Of a DNA stretch of 64,000 nucleotides, positions 51,008 to 59,396 are shown piece by piece. The translations under genes were made by a program, and so were the position numbers. The stretch spans positions 1 through 64,000 of the forward strand of contig NZ_MAEL01000032.1 in the NCBI RefSeq assembly GCF_009933335.1, given 5' to 3'. Every line of letters starts with the position of its first letter. The first letter of the stretch is position 1. The notes beneath the pieces are model-generated. The model made no database searches and had not been told where the DNA came from. It worked only from the letters and a program-made list of their open reading frames with translations. The stretch is from Candidatus Enterococcus willemsii (lineage in GTDB: Bacteria > Bacillota > Bacilli > Lactobacillales > Enterococcaceae).

Positions 51008-52011
51008 GCTTCTTCATCTGAAGAGTCTGCTTGTTCAGAAATTGCCGTTCTCATTTCTGTGTCGGCATTAACATTTTGCATTTTGTAATAGTCCATCACA
51101 CCTAAATTCCCACTGCGTAATGCTTCTGCCATTGCCAATGGTACTTCCGCTTCGGCTTCCACAACTTTCGCTTGCATTTTTTGGACTTCGGCACGCATTT
51201 CTTGTTCTTGGGCAATCGCCATTGAACGACGTTCTTCCGCTTTAGCTTGCGCAATGTTTTTATCCGCTTCGGCTTGGTCTGTTTGTAATTGTGCACCGAT
51301 GTTCCGTCCGACATCAACGTCTGCAATATCAATCGATAGAATTTCAAAGGCAGTTCCTGAATCAAGTCCTTTACTTAAAACGGTTTTGGAAATTGAATCG
51401 GGATTTTCTAACACTTCCGCATGGAGTGCAGAGGAACCTACCGTTGTAACAATCCCTTCACCAACACGAGCGATGATGGTATCTTCGCCGGCACCACCAA
51501 CTAAGCGTTCGATATTTGCACGAACAGTAACTTTGGCTTTAACGATGATTTCAATCCCGTTTTTAGCTACAGCTGCAATTTTTGGTGTTTCGATAACTTT
51601 TGGGTTAACGGATACTTGTACCGCTTCAAATACATCACGACCAGCTAAATCAATCGCTGCCGCTTTTTCAAATTCCAAGTCAATATCTGCACGTTGTGAT
51701 GCAATGAGTGCATCAATAACACGGTTTACATTCCCTCCAGCAAGGTAATGTGCTTCTAACTGATTGGTTGAAAGTACTAAGCCAGCTTTGGTTGCTTTGA
51801 TTAATGGCTGAATAATTTTTTGAGGGTTGACGCGTCGTAAACGCATTCCGATTAATGTACCAATACTTACTTTTACGCCTGAAAAGTAAGCTGTAATCCA
51901 CAGTCCAACAGGGACAAATCGTAAAAATATTGTCAGGGCTACTAAGACAACAACTGCTGCAATTATTAGACCAATAATACCGCTGTCAAATCCTTCTTGT
52001 GTTGTATACAT
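51004..52011 (-). CDS. floA: Flotillin-like protein FloA
   Basis: FloA organises ordered membrane patches that host signalling and secretion complexes. The 335-residue protein has one N-terminal hydrophobic segment (about 13-33, [20 protein letters not shown]). An SPFH/PHB domain follows with [20 protein letters not shown] and [21 protein letters not shown], then an Ala/Glu-rich coiled coil ([20 protein letters not shown]). It lies 3 bp after the nfeD gene, the usual partner. Confidence 0.94.
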   Translation of the reverse strand: MYTTQEGFDSGIIGLIIAAVVVLVALTIFLRFVPVGLWITAYFSGVKVSIGTLIGMRLRRVNPQKIIQPLIKATKAGLVLSTNQLEAHYLAGGNVNRVIDALIASQRADIDLEFEKAAAIDLAGRDVFEAVQVSVNPKVIETPKIAAVAKNGIEIIVKAKVTVRANIERLVGGAGEDTIIARVGEGIVTTVGSSALHAEVLENPDSISKTVLSKGLDSGTAFEILSIDIADVDVGRNIGAQLQTDQAEADKNIAQAKAEERRSMAIAQEQEMRAEVQKMQAKVVEAEAEVPLAMAEALRSGNLGVMDYYKMQNVNADTEMRTAISEQADSSDEEA

Positions 52012-52014
52012 GTG

Positions 52015-52635
52015 TTAATCATCACCTTCCGTAAATTTTCTAACTAAAATTTTGGTTCCTTGAATTTTTTCAATAATAATTGAAGTGTGAATATCAATCA
52101 GTCCTTCCGCACTTAAAACATCATATAAAGGACTCGCATCACCAAATGTCGCTTTTCCGGAAGGACGTAATGGGGTTTGTGCTTCGCCAATTAGTCCAGG
52201 GTATAAAACGACTTGATTGTCCTCGGCTAATACTTCATTATCTGGCGGTAAATCGGTTTTTAAAACAAATTGACTAACACCAGCCAGTGTATAACCATTG
52301 CGTACAAGAAAGACAATGACAGCAGCTACACTGATGATTGCCATACTTAAGTCACGTACTGTTTGAAAAATATCGCCAGTCGTATAGTAAAGTCCGAGAG
52401 CGAGTAAAATACCGCCAAGCACACCAACAAAACCAAATCCAGGAATGAGGACTTCAAAAAGGACAAGCAATAAACCAGCACTAAATAAAATAAAGGGCAA
52501 CCATTGTTCTAACCCGAGTAGATCAAAGTAGAAATAAAAACTGACTAGTGTAACGAGCGTTCCGGTTTTGGTCCATGAAGTCAGCAGTGCACAAGCAAGA
52601 CCAACAAACCCGAGTGCAAGTAACAAGCCTTCCAT
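52015..52635 (-). CDS. NfeD-family membrane protein (short form without protease domain)
   Basis: A 206-residue protein. Several membrane segments fill the first 115 residues, including LPFILFSAGLLLVLFEVLIP and FGFVGVLGGILLALGLYYT. A C-terminal OB-type domain follows, with LIGEAQTPLRPSGKATFGD and IDIHTSIIIEKIQGTKILVRK. The ClpP-like serine protease part of long NfeD proteins is missing. Such proteins are almost always encoded beside flotillins, as here. GGAGG precedes the ATG. Confidence 0.9.
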   Translation of the reverse strand: MEGLLLALGFVGLACALLTSWTKTGTLVTLVSFYFYFDLLGLEQWLPFILFSAGLLLVLFEVLIPGFGFVGVLGGILLALGLYYTTGDIFQTVRDLSMAIISVAAVIVFLVRNGYTLAGVSQFVLKTDLPPDNEVLAEDNQVVLYPGLIGEAQTPLRPSGKATFGDASPLYDVLSAEGLIDIHTSIIIEKIQGTKILVRKFTEGDD

Positions 52636-52770
52636 AAAAATAACCTCCTTTTTTATTTTGCCTTTCTAATAGTAATCATATCATTTTCTTGACGCCTTGT
52701 CATACTGCTAGGGTAGGATATTTATTGAGATAATAAGGAAATAGACGAGTATTCTTTCTGATAAAACAAA

Positions 52771-52811
52771 AACATCGAAGAGACAACATATTAATGTGTC
52801 TCTTCGATGTT
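52771..52811. terminator. Long hairpin between nfeD and rpmB
   Basis: AACATCGAAGAGAC (52771-52784) pairs perfectly with GTCTCTTCGATGTT (52798-52811). On the minus strand TTTTGTTTTA follows, so it would end rpmB transcription if the first terminator is passed. Confidence 0.7.
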
Positions 52812-52825
52812 CATTTTTTGATAGA

Positions 52826-52855
52826 AAAAAACCGCTCGTAGTCGAACGGTTGGTC
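52826..52855 (-). terminator. Terminator of rpmB
   Basis: On the minus strand AACCGTTCG pairs with CGAGCGGTT around ACTA, with a T-run directly after. It starts about 15 bp after the rpmB stop. Confidence 0.75.
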
Positions 52856-52869
52856 AATTGTGTTTTTAA

Positions 52870-53058
52870 TTAAACGCGCTCAACTTTTCCAGATTTCAAA
52901 GCACGAGTTGAAACCCAAACTTTTTTAGGTTTTCCGTCGATTAATACGCGAACTTTTTGCAAGTTAGGTTTAACAGTACGTTTTGAAGCGTTCATTGCGT
53001 GAGAACGGTTATTACCACTTGATGTTTTACGACCAGTAAAGTAGCAAACTTTTGCCAT
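52870..53058 (-). CDS. rpmB: 50S ribosomal protein L28
   Basis: L28 has 62 residues and starts [20 protein letters not shown]. Of the Cys pairs found in zinc-binding L28 forms only Cys5 is present, so this is a zinc-free form. It is a lone gene, divergent from yloU, and AAAGGAGG precedes the ATG. The same divergent arrangement is common in Firmicutes. Confidence 0.96.
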   Translation of the reverse strand: MAKVCYFTGRKTSSGNNRSHAMNASKRTVKPNLQKVRVLIDGKPKKVWVSTRALKSGKVERV

Positions 53059-53116
53059 TGTTTATTTCCTCCTTTGCCTTGATGTTGGAGCGCTAAAAAT
53101 CGGCTCATACTAATTG

Positions 53117-53145
53117 AATTTATCATAAATTTCATTTATTTGCAA
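53117..53145 (-). promoter_or_regulatory. Probable rpmB promoter
   Basis: On the minus strand TTGCAA (53145-53140) and TAAATT (53122-53117) have a 17-bp spacer. The -10 is weak. Confidence 0.4.
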
Positions 53146-53272
53146 GTACATTTTTTTTCATTTATTGACTTTTTTGTAAGAACATTGTAAATTAGATAGG
53201 GTTTTAAACTCGTAGCGTGATAGATTTGTGGCGTGTTTTAGTAGCTCTCTTCTTTTATTTATAGGGTAGCTA

Positions 53273-53281
53273 TGTTAAAAT
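53273..53281 (+). promoter_or_regulatory. Probable extended -10 promoter of yloU-fakA
   Basis: TGTTAAAAT has the TGn extension and a good -10 (TAAAAT, 53276-53281). The transcript would start near 53288 and contain the repeated leader element. Confidence 0.45.
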
Positions 53282-53314
53282 ACTATAGAAGAAAATAGAC
53301 GAAAGGTCTGTTAA

Positions 53315-53427
53315 GGATGCCAGTTTTACTAAACTGCAATCAAAGTGAGTAAAATGGTATACGGCGTTCCGATCGAATTAAAATTTTGTAAACAAAAATT
53401 TTACTACACTATAAGGAACAAGGAGGC
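53315..53427 (+). repeat. Leader element, copy at yloU-fakA
   Basis: This block runs from GGATGCCAGTTTTACT to the AACAAGGAGG ribosome site. It has a stem TTTTACT (53324-53330) / AGTAAAA (53348-53354), then TGGTATACGG, and then two AAAATTTT blocks that can pair with each other. The same order and spacing occur twice before plsX, where the stem is TTCCACT/AGTGGAA. The two changed pairs keep the stem intact. It is probably a cis-acting RNA in the 5' leader. The remaining bases of the 375-bp rpmB-yloU gap hold the two promoters and nothing else I can see. Confidence 0.65.
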
Positions 53428-53433
53428 TTTATC

Positions 53434-53796
53434 ATGGCTGTAAAAATTAAAACATCATCCGGTACAATCGAAATTTCTAACGAGGTTATCGCAACTGTCG
53501 TTGGCGGTGCAGCAACTGATGTATTCGGAGTTGTTGGTATGGCAAGTAAAAATCAAATTAAAGATAACATCAATGAAATATTGCGCAAAGAAAACTTTTC
53601 TCGCGGCGTCGTTGTACGTCAAGAAGAAAATGGCATTGCAGTAGATGTCTACACCATCGTCAGCTACGGAACGAAAATTTCTGAAGTATCTCGCAACGTT
53701 CAAGAAAAAGTGAAATACAATCTTGAAACAATGTTAGGTGTCGTAGCGAATTCAGTGAACGTCTTTGTTCAGGGTGTGCGCGTATTGCCGGATTAG
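53434..53796 (+). CDS. Asp23/Gls24-family protein (YloU)
   Basis: A 120-residue member of the Asp23 family (DUF322) with the typical core GVVGMASKNQ and SRGVVVRQEENGIAVDVYTIV, ending VNVFVQGVRVLPD. Asp23-type proteins sit at the membrane and are linked to cell-envelope stress; YloU itself is not well understood. It is almost always encoded just before the fatty acid kinase gene yloV/fakA, as here (50 bp). AAGGAGG precedes the ATG. Confidence 0.92.
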   Translation: MAVKIKTSSGTIEISNEVIATVVGGAATDVFGVVGMASKNQIKDNINEILRKENFSRGVVVRQEENGIAVDVYTIVSYGTKISEVSRNVQEKVKYNLETMLGVVANSVNVFVQGVRVLPD

Positions 53797-53845
53797 GCAG
53801 ACAACACGCTGTTATGCAGCGGTTGATCATAAGGAGGATTTATCA

Positions 53846-55510
53846 GTGAAAGTAACGAATATTAGCGCAGGTCAGTTCCAAGAAATGGTTCAAGCTGGCG
53901 CCAATCGTCTACAAACAAATGCAGAATTTGTTAACTCATTAAATGTATTTCCCGTTCCCGATGGAGATACAGGAACAAATATGAACTTGTCAATGACAAG
54001 TGGAGCAAAAGCAGTAGCTGATGCTTCATCAGAAAAAGTAGGCGAATTAGCTACAGGATTATCAAAAGGTTTATTAATGGGCGCACGAGGAAACTCTGGC
54101 GTTATTTTGTCTCAATTATTCCGAGGATTTGCTAAACAAATTCCTGATGTTGAAACATTGGAAGCGACAGATTTAGCCAAAGCATTTTCACGTGGGGTTG
54201 AAACAGCATATAAAGCTGTGATGAAACCTGTGGAAGGTACAATTTTAACAGTTGCTCGTGTCGCTGCCGAGTTTGGTGAGCGCAAAGCAGCAGAAACAGA
54301 TGATTGTGTAGAAGTGATGACGGCAGTTGTCAAAGGTGCAAAGCGTGCCTTAGCTAAAACACCAGATTTGTTGCCTGTTTTAAAAGAAGTAGGGGTTGTC
54401 GATAGTGGCGGTCAAGGGCTATTATTTATTTATGAAGGCTTTTTGAGCGCATTGAACGGCGATTATGTATTAGAAGAAAACTTTGTCACACCAGCAGCGA
54501 TGGAAGAAATGGTCAATGCTGAACATCATCGTAGTGTTCAAGGTCAATTAGCAACCGAAGATATTCATTTTGGTTACTGTACTGAAATTATGGTGAAAAT
54601 TGGCGAAGGTCCAACGGTAGATAGTAAATTCGATTACGATACATTCCGTAACTATTTAAATGAACTCGGGGACTCTTTGTTAGTCGTAAATGACGATGAA
54701 ATTATTAAAGTTCATGTTCATACTGAACATCCTGGTGAAGTGATGAATTACGGTCAAAAGTTTGGTTCATTAGTGAAAATTAAAGTTGATAATATGCGTC
54801 TACAACACGAAACTTTATTGGAAAACGATGCACCAAAAGAAAAACAACCACGTGTACCTTATGCAATTATTGCGATTGCTGCTGGTAGTGGGGTGCAACA
54901 ATTATTTACCAGTCTAGGCGCTGCCCATGTTATTAGTGGTGGCCAAACAATGAATCCAAGTACAGAAGATATTGTGAAAGCAATTGAGCAAGTCAATGCC
55001 GATCAAGTAATCATTTTACCAAATAATAAAAATATCTTTATGGCAGCTGATCAAGCAGCAGAAGTCGCAGATATCCCAGTAGTGGTTGTTCCTTCACGCA
55101 CAATTTCTGAAGGGATGACAGCAATGTTAGCCTTTAATGATCAAGTGACGTTAGCTGAGAACAAAGAAGCAATGACTGAGATGTTAGCAAGTGTAGTTAG
55201 CGGTTCGGTCACTCACGCCATTCGTGATACAAGTATTGATGGCATCACAATCAAAGAAGGTGACTTCTTAGGAATGATCGGTGGTAAAATTGTCGTTTCT
55301 AAACCAGATGTCGATGAGGTATCTCTTGAAACATTGAAACAAATGATTACAGAAGATACTGAAATCGTGACAATTATTATTGGTGAAGAAGGTTCGCAAA
55401 AAGCCGCAGAAAAATTAGAAGAATCACTATTAGCGATTAATGATGAATTAGAAATTGAAATCCATACAGGAGATCAACCAGTATATCCATACTTATTTGC
55501 AGCTGAATAA
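53846..55510 (+). CDS. fakA: Fatty acid kinase catalytic subunit FakA (YloV)
   Basis: FakA phosphorylates fatty acids presented by FakB proteins; the acyl-phosphate is used by PlsY or passed to ACP by PlsX. The 554-residue protein has an N-terminal DhaL-type kinase domain with the Mg-ATP motif PVPDGDTGTNM (36-46) and GARGNSGVILSQ. A middle domain and a C-terminal DegV-like domain (IIAIAAGSGVQQLF onward) follow. The true start is GTG 53846 behind AAGGAGG; the upstream in-frame ATG at 53765 lies inside yloU. No fakB lies in the window. Confidence 0.94.
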   Translation: MKVTNISAGQFQEMVQAGANRLQTNAEFVNSLNVFPVPDGDTGTNMNLSMTSGAKAVADASSEKVGELATGLSKGLLMGARGNSGVILSQLFRGFAKQIPDVETLEATDLAKAFSRGVETAYKAVMKPVEGTILTVARVAAEFGERKAAETDDCVEVMTAVVKGAKRALAKTPDLLPVLKEVGVVDSGGQGLLFIYEGFLSALNGDYVLEENFVTPAAMEEMVNAEHHRSVQGQLATEDIHFGYCTEIMVKIGEGPTVDSKFDYDTFRNYLNELGDSLLVVNDDEIIKVHVHTEHPGEVMNYGQKFGSLVKIKVDNMRLQHETLLENDAPKEKQPRVPYAIIAIAAGSGVQQLFTSLGAAHVISGGQTMNPSTEDIVKAIEQVNADQVIILPNNKNIFMAADQAAEVADIPVVVVPSRTISEGMTAMLAFNDQVTLAENKEAMTEMLASVVSGSVTHAIRDTSIDGITIKEGDFLGMIGGKIVVSKPDVDEVSLETLKQMITEDTEIVTIIIGEEGSQKAAEKLEESLLAINDELEIEIHTGDQPVYPYLFAAE

Positions 55511-55562
55511 AAAATAAATGATTTGCGTATACTATTAAGTGGGTACGCAAGAGATAAGTGGT

Positions 55563-55608
55563 AGAAAGCTCGGTCACCCTCTTAGGAGAGACTGGGCTTT
55601 CTCTTTGT
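55563..55608 (+). terminator. Hairpin between fakA and recG
   Basis: AGAAAGCTCGGTC (55563-55575) pairs with GACTGGGCTTTCT (55590-55602), including G-U pairs, with CTC/GAG inside; CTCTTTG follows. A TATACT at 55528-55533 just upstream may be a promoter for recG, in which case this would be an attenuator. Confidence 0.5.
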
Positions 55609-55628
55609 ACGGAAAAAGGAGGCAGGAC

Positions 55629-57656
55629 ATGTTACAACAATCCATTCAAGTATTATCTGGTGTAGGAGAAAAACGAGCCAAAGACTTAGCTGATTTGGGG
55701 ATTGAAACTATCGAACAGTTGTTGTCGTATTATCCTTTCCGTTACGATGATATTCAAGAACGACAATTGTCTGAAATCCAAGACCAAGAGAAAGTGACGA
55801 TTAAAGGCGTGGTTGTTTCACCAGCAGTTGTAAGCCGTTTTGGGTATAAAAAATCACGTCTACAATTTCGAATGATGCAAAATCATGATGTTTTTAGTGT
55901 GTCATTCTTTAATCAACCGTATTTAAAAGATAAAGTAGAAGTGTCTGAGGATATTGCTGTTTATGGCAAATGGGATGCGAAGAAGAAATCATTGTTAGGA
56001 ATGAAAATTCTTGGCAGCAACAGTGAAGGCGATTTTGCGCCGATTTACCATGTCAGCAAAGCAGTTCGTCAAGCGACCTTAATTACCTTGATTCGTCAAG
56101 CGTTTGATGCATATGGTGCCGAAATTGAAGAAAACTTACCGCTTTCTTTGATTGAAAAATATCGACTGTTATCTCGGAAAGAAGCGATGTATGCGATGCA
56201 TTTTCCAACAGATCGAAAACAGCATCATCAAGCAAAACGCCGAGTCGTGTTTGAAGAATTTTTCCTTTTCCAAATGCGAATACAAGGGTTGAAAAAAGCG
56301 GAAAAAGCCGAAGTAAACGGTCTAGCTGTTTTGTATGATGTAGATCGTCTAAAAGAATTTACCCGTTCATTGCCATTTGAATTGACCCATGCTCAAAAAC
56401 GGGTGACCAACGAAATTTGTCATGACTTACGTAGTCCCAAACATATGCAACGCTTGTTACAAGGCGATGTAGGGAGTGGGAAAACAGTTGTTGCAGCCAT
56501 TGCCTTATATGCCACAGTCACAGCTGGTTTTCAAGGGGCGCTGATGGTTCCGACAGAAATTTTAGCGCAACAACATATGGAGAGTTTGAATCAGTTATTT
56601 GACCCAACCAAGGTTTGTGTGGCATTATTGACAGGTTCAACTAAAACGAAAGAACGCCGAGAAATTCTTGAAGCACTGGCTAATGGTGAAATTGACATTA
56701 TTGTGGGTACGCATGCTTTAATTCAAGAAGGTGTTGATTTTGCCAATTTAGGTTTGGTTATTACTGATGAGCAGCATCGCTTTGGTGTCAATCAACGCCG
56801 CGTATTACGTGAAAAAGGCTTGCAACCAGATGTCTTATTTATGACAGCCACACCAATTCCAAGAACCTTAGCGATTACTGCGTATGGTGAAATGGATGTC
56901 TCCATTATTGATGAGATGCCTGCAGGAAGAATTCCAGTAGAAACCCGTTGGATTCAACCACCTCAATTGAATCAAGTGTTGGAATGGACATATAAAGAGT
57001 TAAATGCGGGCCATCAAATGTATGTCATCTGTCCATTAATTGAAGAGTCTGAAATGCTCGATGTCCAAAATGCTGTATCGATTTATGAAGAACTCAAAGA
57101 ATTTTTCGCTCCTAAGTTTGAAGTAAGCCTGCTACATGGGAAAATGAAGAACAGTGAGAAAGACGAAATTATGGAAGCTTTCAAAAATAATGAAAGCCAA
57201 GTCTTAGTATCAACGACCGTGATTGAAGTTGGAGTGAACGTTCCGAATGCCACGATGATGTTAATTATTGATGCGGATCGCTTTGGGCTGGCTCAGTTAC
57301 ATCAATTACGTGGTCGTGTAGGTCGGGGTGCCGAGGCTTCATATTGTGTACTTGTCGCAAATCCTAAAAACGATACTGGGAAAGAACGCATGAAAATCAT
57401 GACCGAAACAACAAATGGTTTTGTGGTCAGTGAGAAAGATTTGGAGCTTCGTGGACCTGGCGAGGTTTTCGGATTCCGTCAATCAGGTTTACCTGAGTTT
57501 TCAGCGGGCGATTTAGTAGCAGATGCGCATATTTTAGAAGTAGCTCGTGACGAAGCACAAAACGTATGGCAGATGGAGCAGTGGCAAATTTTACCAGAAT
57601 ATGCCGCCTTAGCGACCTATTTAGACCAAGAAAGCGAAAATCAATTCTTTGATTAG
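55629..57656 (+). CDS. recG: ATP-dependent DNA helicase RecG
   Basis: RecG remodels stalled forks and branched DNA. The 675-residue protein has the N-terminal wedge/OB domain (about residues 50-150). The helicase motifs include QGDVGSGKT (278-286), the DEQH box in ITDEQHRFG, MTATPIPRTLA and QLRGRVGRG. The start is ATG 55629, 7 bases after AAAGGAGG; an in-frame ATG at 55539 would run through the hairpin. The fakA-recG-plsX order is widespread in Firmicutes. Confidence 0.96.
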   Translation: MLQQSIQVLSGVGEKRAKDLADLGIETIEQLLSYYPFRYDDIQERQLSEIQDQEKVTIKGVVVSPAVVSRFGYKKSRLQFRMMQNHDVFSVSFFNQPYLKDKVEVSEDIAVYGKWDAKKKSLLGMKILGSNSEGDFAPIYHVSKAVRQATLITLIRQAFDAYGAEIEENLPLSLIEKYRLLSRKEAMYAMHFPTDRKQHHQAKRRVVFEEFFLFQMRIQGLKKAEKAEVNGLAVLYDVDRLKEFTRSLPFELTHAQKRVTNEICHDLRSPKHMQRLLQGDVGSGKTVVAAIALYATVTAGFQGALMVPTEILAQQHMESLNQLFDPTKVCVALLTGSTKTKERREILEALANGEIDIIVGTHALIQEGVDFANLGLVITDEQHRFGVNQRRVLREKGLQPDVLFMTATPIPRTLAITAYGEMDVSIIDEMPAGRIPVETRWIQPPQLNQVLEWTYKELNAGHQMYVICPLIEESEMLDVQNAVSIYEELKEFFAPKFEVSLLHGKMKNSEKDEIMEAFKNNESQVLVSTTVIEVGVNVPNATMMLIIDADRFGLAQLHQLRGRVGRGAEASYCVLVANPKNDTGKERMKIMTETTNGFVVSEKDLELRGPGEVFGFRQSGLPEFSAGDLVADAHILEVARDEAQNVWQMEQWQILPEYAALATYLDQESENQFFD

Positions 57657-57663
57657 TGAAGTA

Positions 57664-57672
57664 TGATATACT
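57664..57672 (+). promoter_or_regulatory. Probable extended -10 promoter of plsX-acpP
   Basis: TGATATACT has the TGn extension and the -10 TATACT (57667-57672), just after the recG stop. TTTGATTA at 57648-57655 overlaps the -35 zone and matches one half of the FabT consensus; the other half is poor. Confidence 0.5.
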
Positions 57673-57744
57673 ATGAACGGTCTAAAAAATGTTAGTTTAC
57701 TAAAAACAACTGAAACTAAGACTTACAAATTAATAGAATAAAAA

Positions 57745-57849
57745 GAACGAGGATGTCAGTTCCACTTAACAAAGGTTGTAAACTAGTGGAATGATATACG
57801 GAGAGAAAATCAAACGAAAATTTTGTTAAAAATTTTAATACAATAAAAA
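57745..57849 (+). repeat. Leader element before plsX, tandem copy 1
   Basis: This is the first of two 105-bp direct repeats in the 317-bp recG-plsX gap. It starts GAACGAGGATGTCAG, then has the stem TTCCACT (57760-57766) / AGTGGAA (57785-57791). TGATATACGG follows, then the paired AAAATTTT blocks, and it ends TACAATAAAAA. The start of the next unit (GAACGAGGA) looks like a ribosome site. It matches the element before yloU. Confidence 0.75.
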
Positions 57850-57954
57850 GAACGAGGATGTCAGTTCCACTTAACAAAGGTTGTAAACTAGTGGAATGAT
57901 ATACGGAGAGAGAATCAAACTAAAATTTTGTCAAAAATTTTAATACATTAAAAA
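57850..57954 (+). repeat. Leader element before plsX, tandem copy 2
   Basis: The second 105-bp unit differs from the first at only four or so positions, all outside the main stem (in the AGAGAAAATC stretch, the AAAATTTT region and the end). The following GAACGAGGAG (57955-57964) begins a third unit that is cut short and serves as the plsX ribosome site. A recent tandem duplication is the simplest reading. Confidence 0.8.
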
Positions 57955-57973
57955 GAACGAGGAGTGCTTACAC

Positions 57974-58978
57974 ATGAAAATTGCTGTGGATGCCATGGGT
58001 GGCGACAATGCCCCTCAAGCGATTGTCGAAGGTGTCATGTTAGCGAAAAAAGAATTTCCTGACATCGAATTCCAATTATATGGTAAAGAAGCTGAAATCA
58101 AAAAATATGTAACCGATGAAACGAATATTACTATTATTCATACTGATGAAAAAATCGCAAGTGATGATGAACCAGTAAAAGCTATTCGTCGTAAAAAACA
58201 AGCATCGATGGTTTTAGCTGCACAAGCAGTTAAATCAGGAGAAGCAGATGCTATTTTTTCTGCAGGGAATACTGGTGCGTTATTAGCAGCAGGTTTATTC
58301 ATTGTTGGGCGAATTAAAGGTATTGAACGTCCGGGTTTGATGTCAACTTTACCTGTGGTGGGACAAGACAGTGGCTTTGACATGTTAGATTTAGGCGCGA
58401 ATGCTGAAAATAAAGCCGAGCATCTATTACAATATGGTATTTTGGGTTCTTTTTATGCTCAAAATGTGCGCAATATTGCCAAGCCACGTGTTGGTTTATT
58501 GAATAATGGAACAGAGGAAACCAAAGGTAGTGAAGTAACGAAAAAAGCCTTTGAATTATTAGCAAATGAACCAACAATTCATTTTGTAGGAAACGTTGAA
58601 GCGCGTGAAATTTTAAATGGCGTAGCTGACGTCGTCGTGACAGATGGATTTACCGGAAATGCTGTCTTGAAATCAATTGAAGGTACGGCATTAAATATTG
58701 TAAGTTTACTGAAAAAATCTATTTTAGGTGCTGGTGTTAAAGGGAAAATCGGTGCGTTACTATTGAAAGATGCGTTGAGTGGTTTAAAAGATGAAATGGA
58801 CTATGCAAAATACGGTGGTGCCGTCTTATTTGGTTTGAAAGCACCTGTGATTAAAACCCATGGATCAACGGGTCCAGAAGCTGTCGCAACTACTATCCGA
58901 CAAATTCATACGATGTTAGCAACAGATGTGGTAGGTAAATTAGTTAAACAATTTGAGCAAATTGAAAAAGAGAATTAG
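57974..58978 (+). CDS. plsX: Phosphate acyltransferase PlsX
   Basis: PlsX converts acyl-ACP and phosphate to acyl-phosphate, the acyl donor for PlsY in phosphatidic acid synthesis, at the inner membrane face. The 334-residue protein starts [20 protein letters not shown] and contains [20 protein letters not shown] and [13 protein letters not shown], all family hallmarks. GAACGAGGAG precedes the ATG. acpP follows and is probably co-transcribed. Confidence 0.96.
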   Translation: MKIAVDAMGGDNAPQAIVEGVMLAKKEFPDIEFQLYGKEAEIKKYVTDETNITIIHTDEKIASDDEPVKAIRRKKQASMVLAAQAVKSGEADAIFSAGNTGALLAAGLFIVGRIKGIERPGLMSTLPVVGQDSGFDMLDLGANAENKAEHLLQYGILGSFYAQNVRNIAKPRVGLLNNGTEETKGSEVTKKAFELLANEPTIHFVGNVEAREILNGVADVVVTDGFTGNAVLKSIEGTALNIVSLLKKSILGAGVKGKIGALLLKDALSGLKDEMDYAKYGGAVLFGLKAPVIKTHGSTGPEAVATTIRQIHTMLATDVVGKLVKQFEQIEKEN

Positions 58979-59101
58979 TGTCATAAAAATGCAAAGAATG
59001 TTACAAAATCGCAAAACAACTAGACAAATAGCGAATAAAATCGTAAAATATGGCGTAGCTCTTTAAAGATTATGTTCGAAAAAGCGTGGAGGTGAATACA
59101 G

Positions 59102-59344
59102 TTGACGCGTGAAGAAGTATTTACAAAAGTAGCAAATGTCATTGCAAACCATTTTGAAGTGGACGCAAGTCAAGTAAACGATGCAATGAGTATTAAAGAC
59201 GATTTGAATGCTGACTCAATCAGTGTAATGGAATTCGTACTAGAACTTGAAGAAGAATTTGGTACTGAAATTTCTGATGAGGATGCAGAACAAATTCAAA
59301 CAGTCGGTGCAGCAGTAGACTACATCGCAAACAATTTAGCTTAA
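59102..59344 (+). CDS. acpP: Acyl carrier protein encoded beside plsX (AcpB-like)
   Basis: An 80-residue acyl carrier protein whose phosphopantetheine site is Ser39 in ADSIS, where most ACPs read DSLD. The helix FVLELEEEFGTEISDEDAEQI is typical. The start is TTG 59102 behind GGAGGTG. Enterococci are known to have AcpA in the fab cluster and a second ACP (AcpB) beside plsX that links exogenous fatty acids to regulation of synthesis; by position this is the second type. No fab genes are in the window. Confidence 0.92.
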   Translation: MTREEVFTKVANVIANHFEVDASQVNDAMSIKDDLNADSISVMEFVLELEEEFGTEISDEDAEQIQTVGAAVDYIANNLA

Positions 59345-59347
59345 TAG

Positions 59348-59396
59348 AAAAAATGACTGAGTAGGGATGAATCTAGCTCAGTCATTTTTATTTTTA
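59348..59396 (+). terminator. Terminator after acpP
   Basis: AAAATGACTGAG pairs with CTCAGTCATTTTT, and more T follow (TATTTTTA). It ends the plsX-acpP unit. The AT-rich bases from 59397 to 59660 hold no gene; a possible oppA promoter lies near 59585-59600, but I cannot fix it. Confidence 0.8.

Noticed and set aside
51254-51748. Open frame of 164 codons on the plus strand
   Set aside because: It is antisense to floA, whose coding sense is certain; its Ser/Thr/Ala-rich content is typical of a mirror frame.
55540-55620. T-box leader before recG
   Set aside because: There is a hairpin but no T-box sequence or specifier stem, and recG is not an amino acid gene.
57792-57801. TGATATACGG inside each leader repeat as the plsX promoter
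   Set aside because: It looks like an extended -10 and is kept in all three copies, but no -35 lies at a suitable distance and a better promoter lies upstream at 57664. It was kept as part of the element and not called as a promoter.
57745-57964. Direct repeats as a CRISPR array
   Set aside because: The units are 105 bp, nearly identical throughout, with no unique spacers and no cas genes; they are a tandem duplication of a leader.
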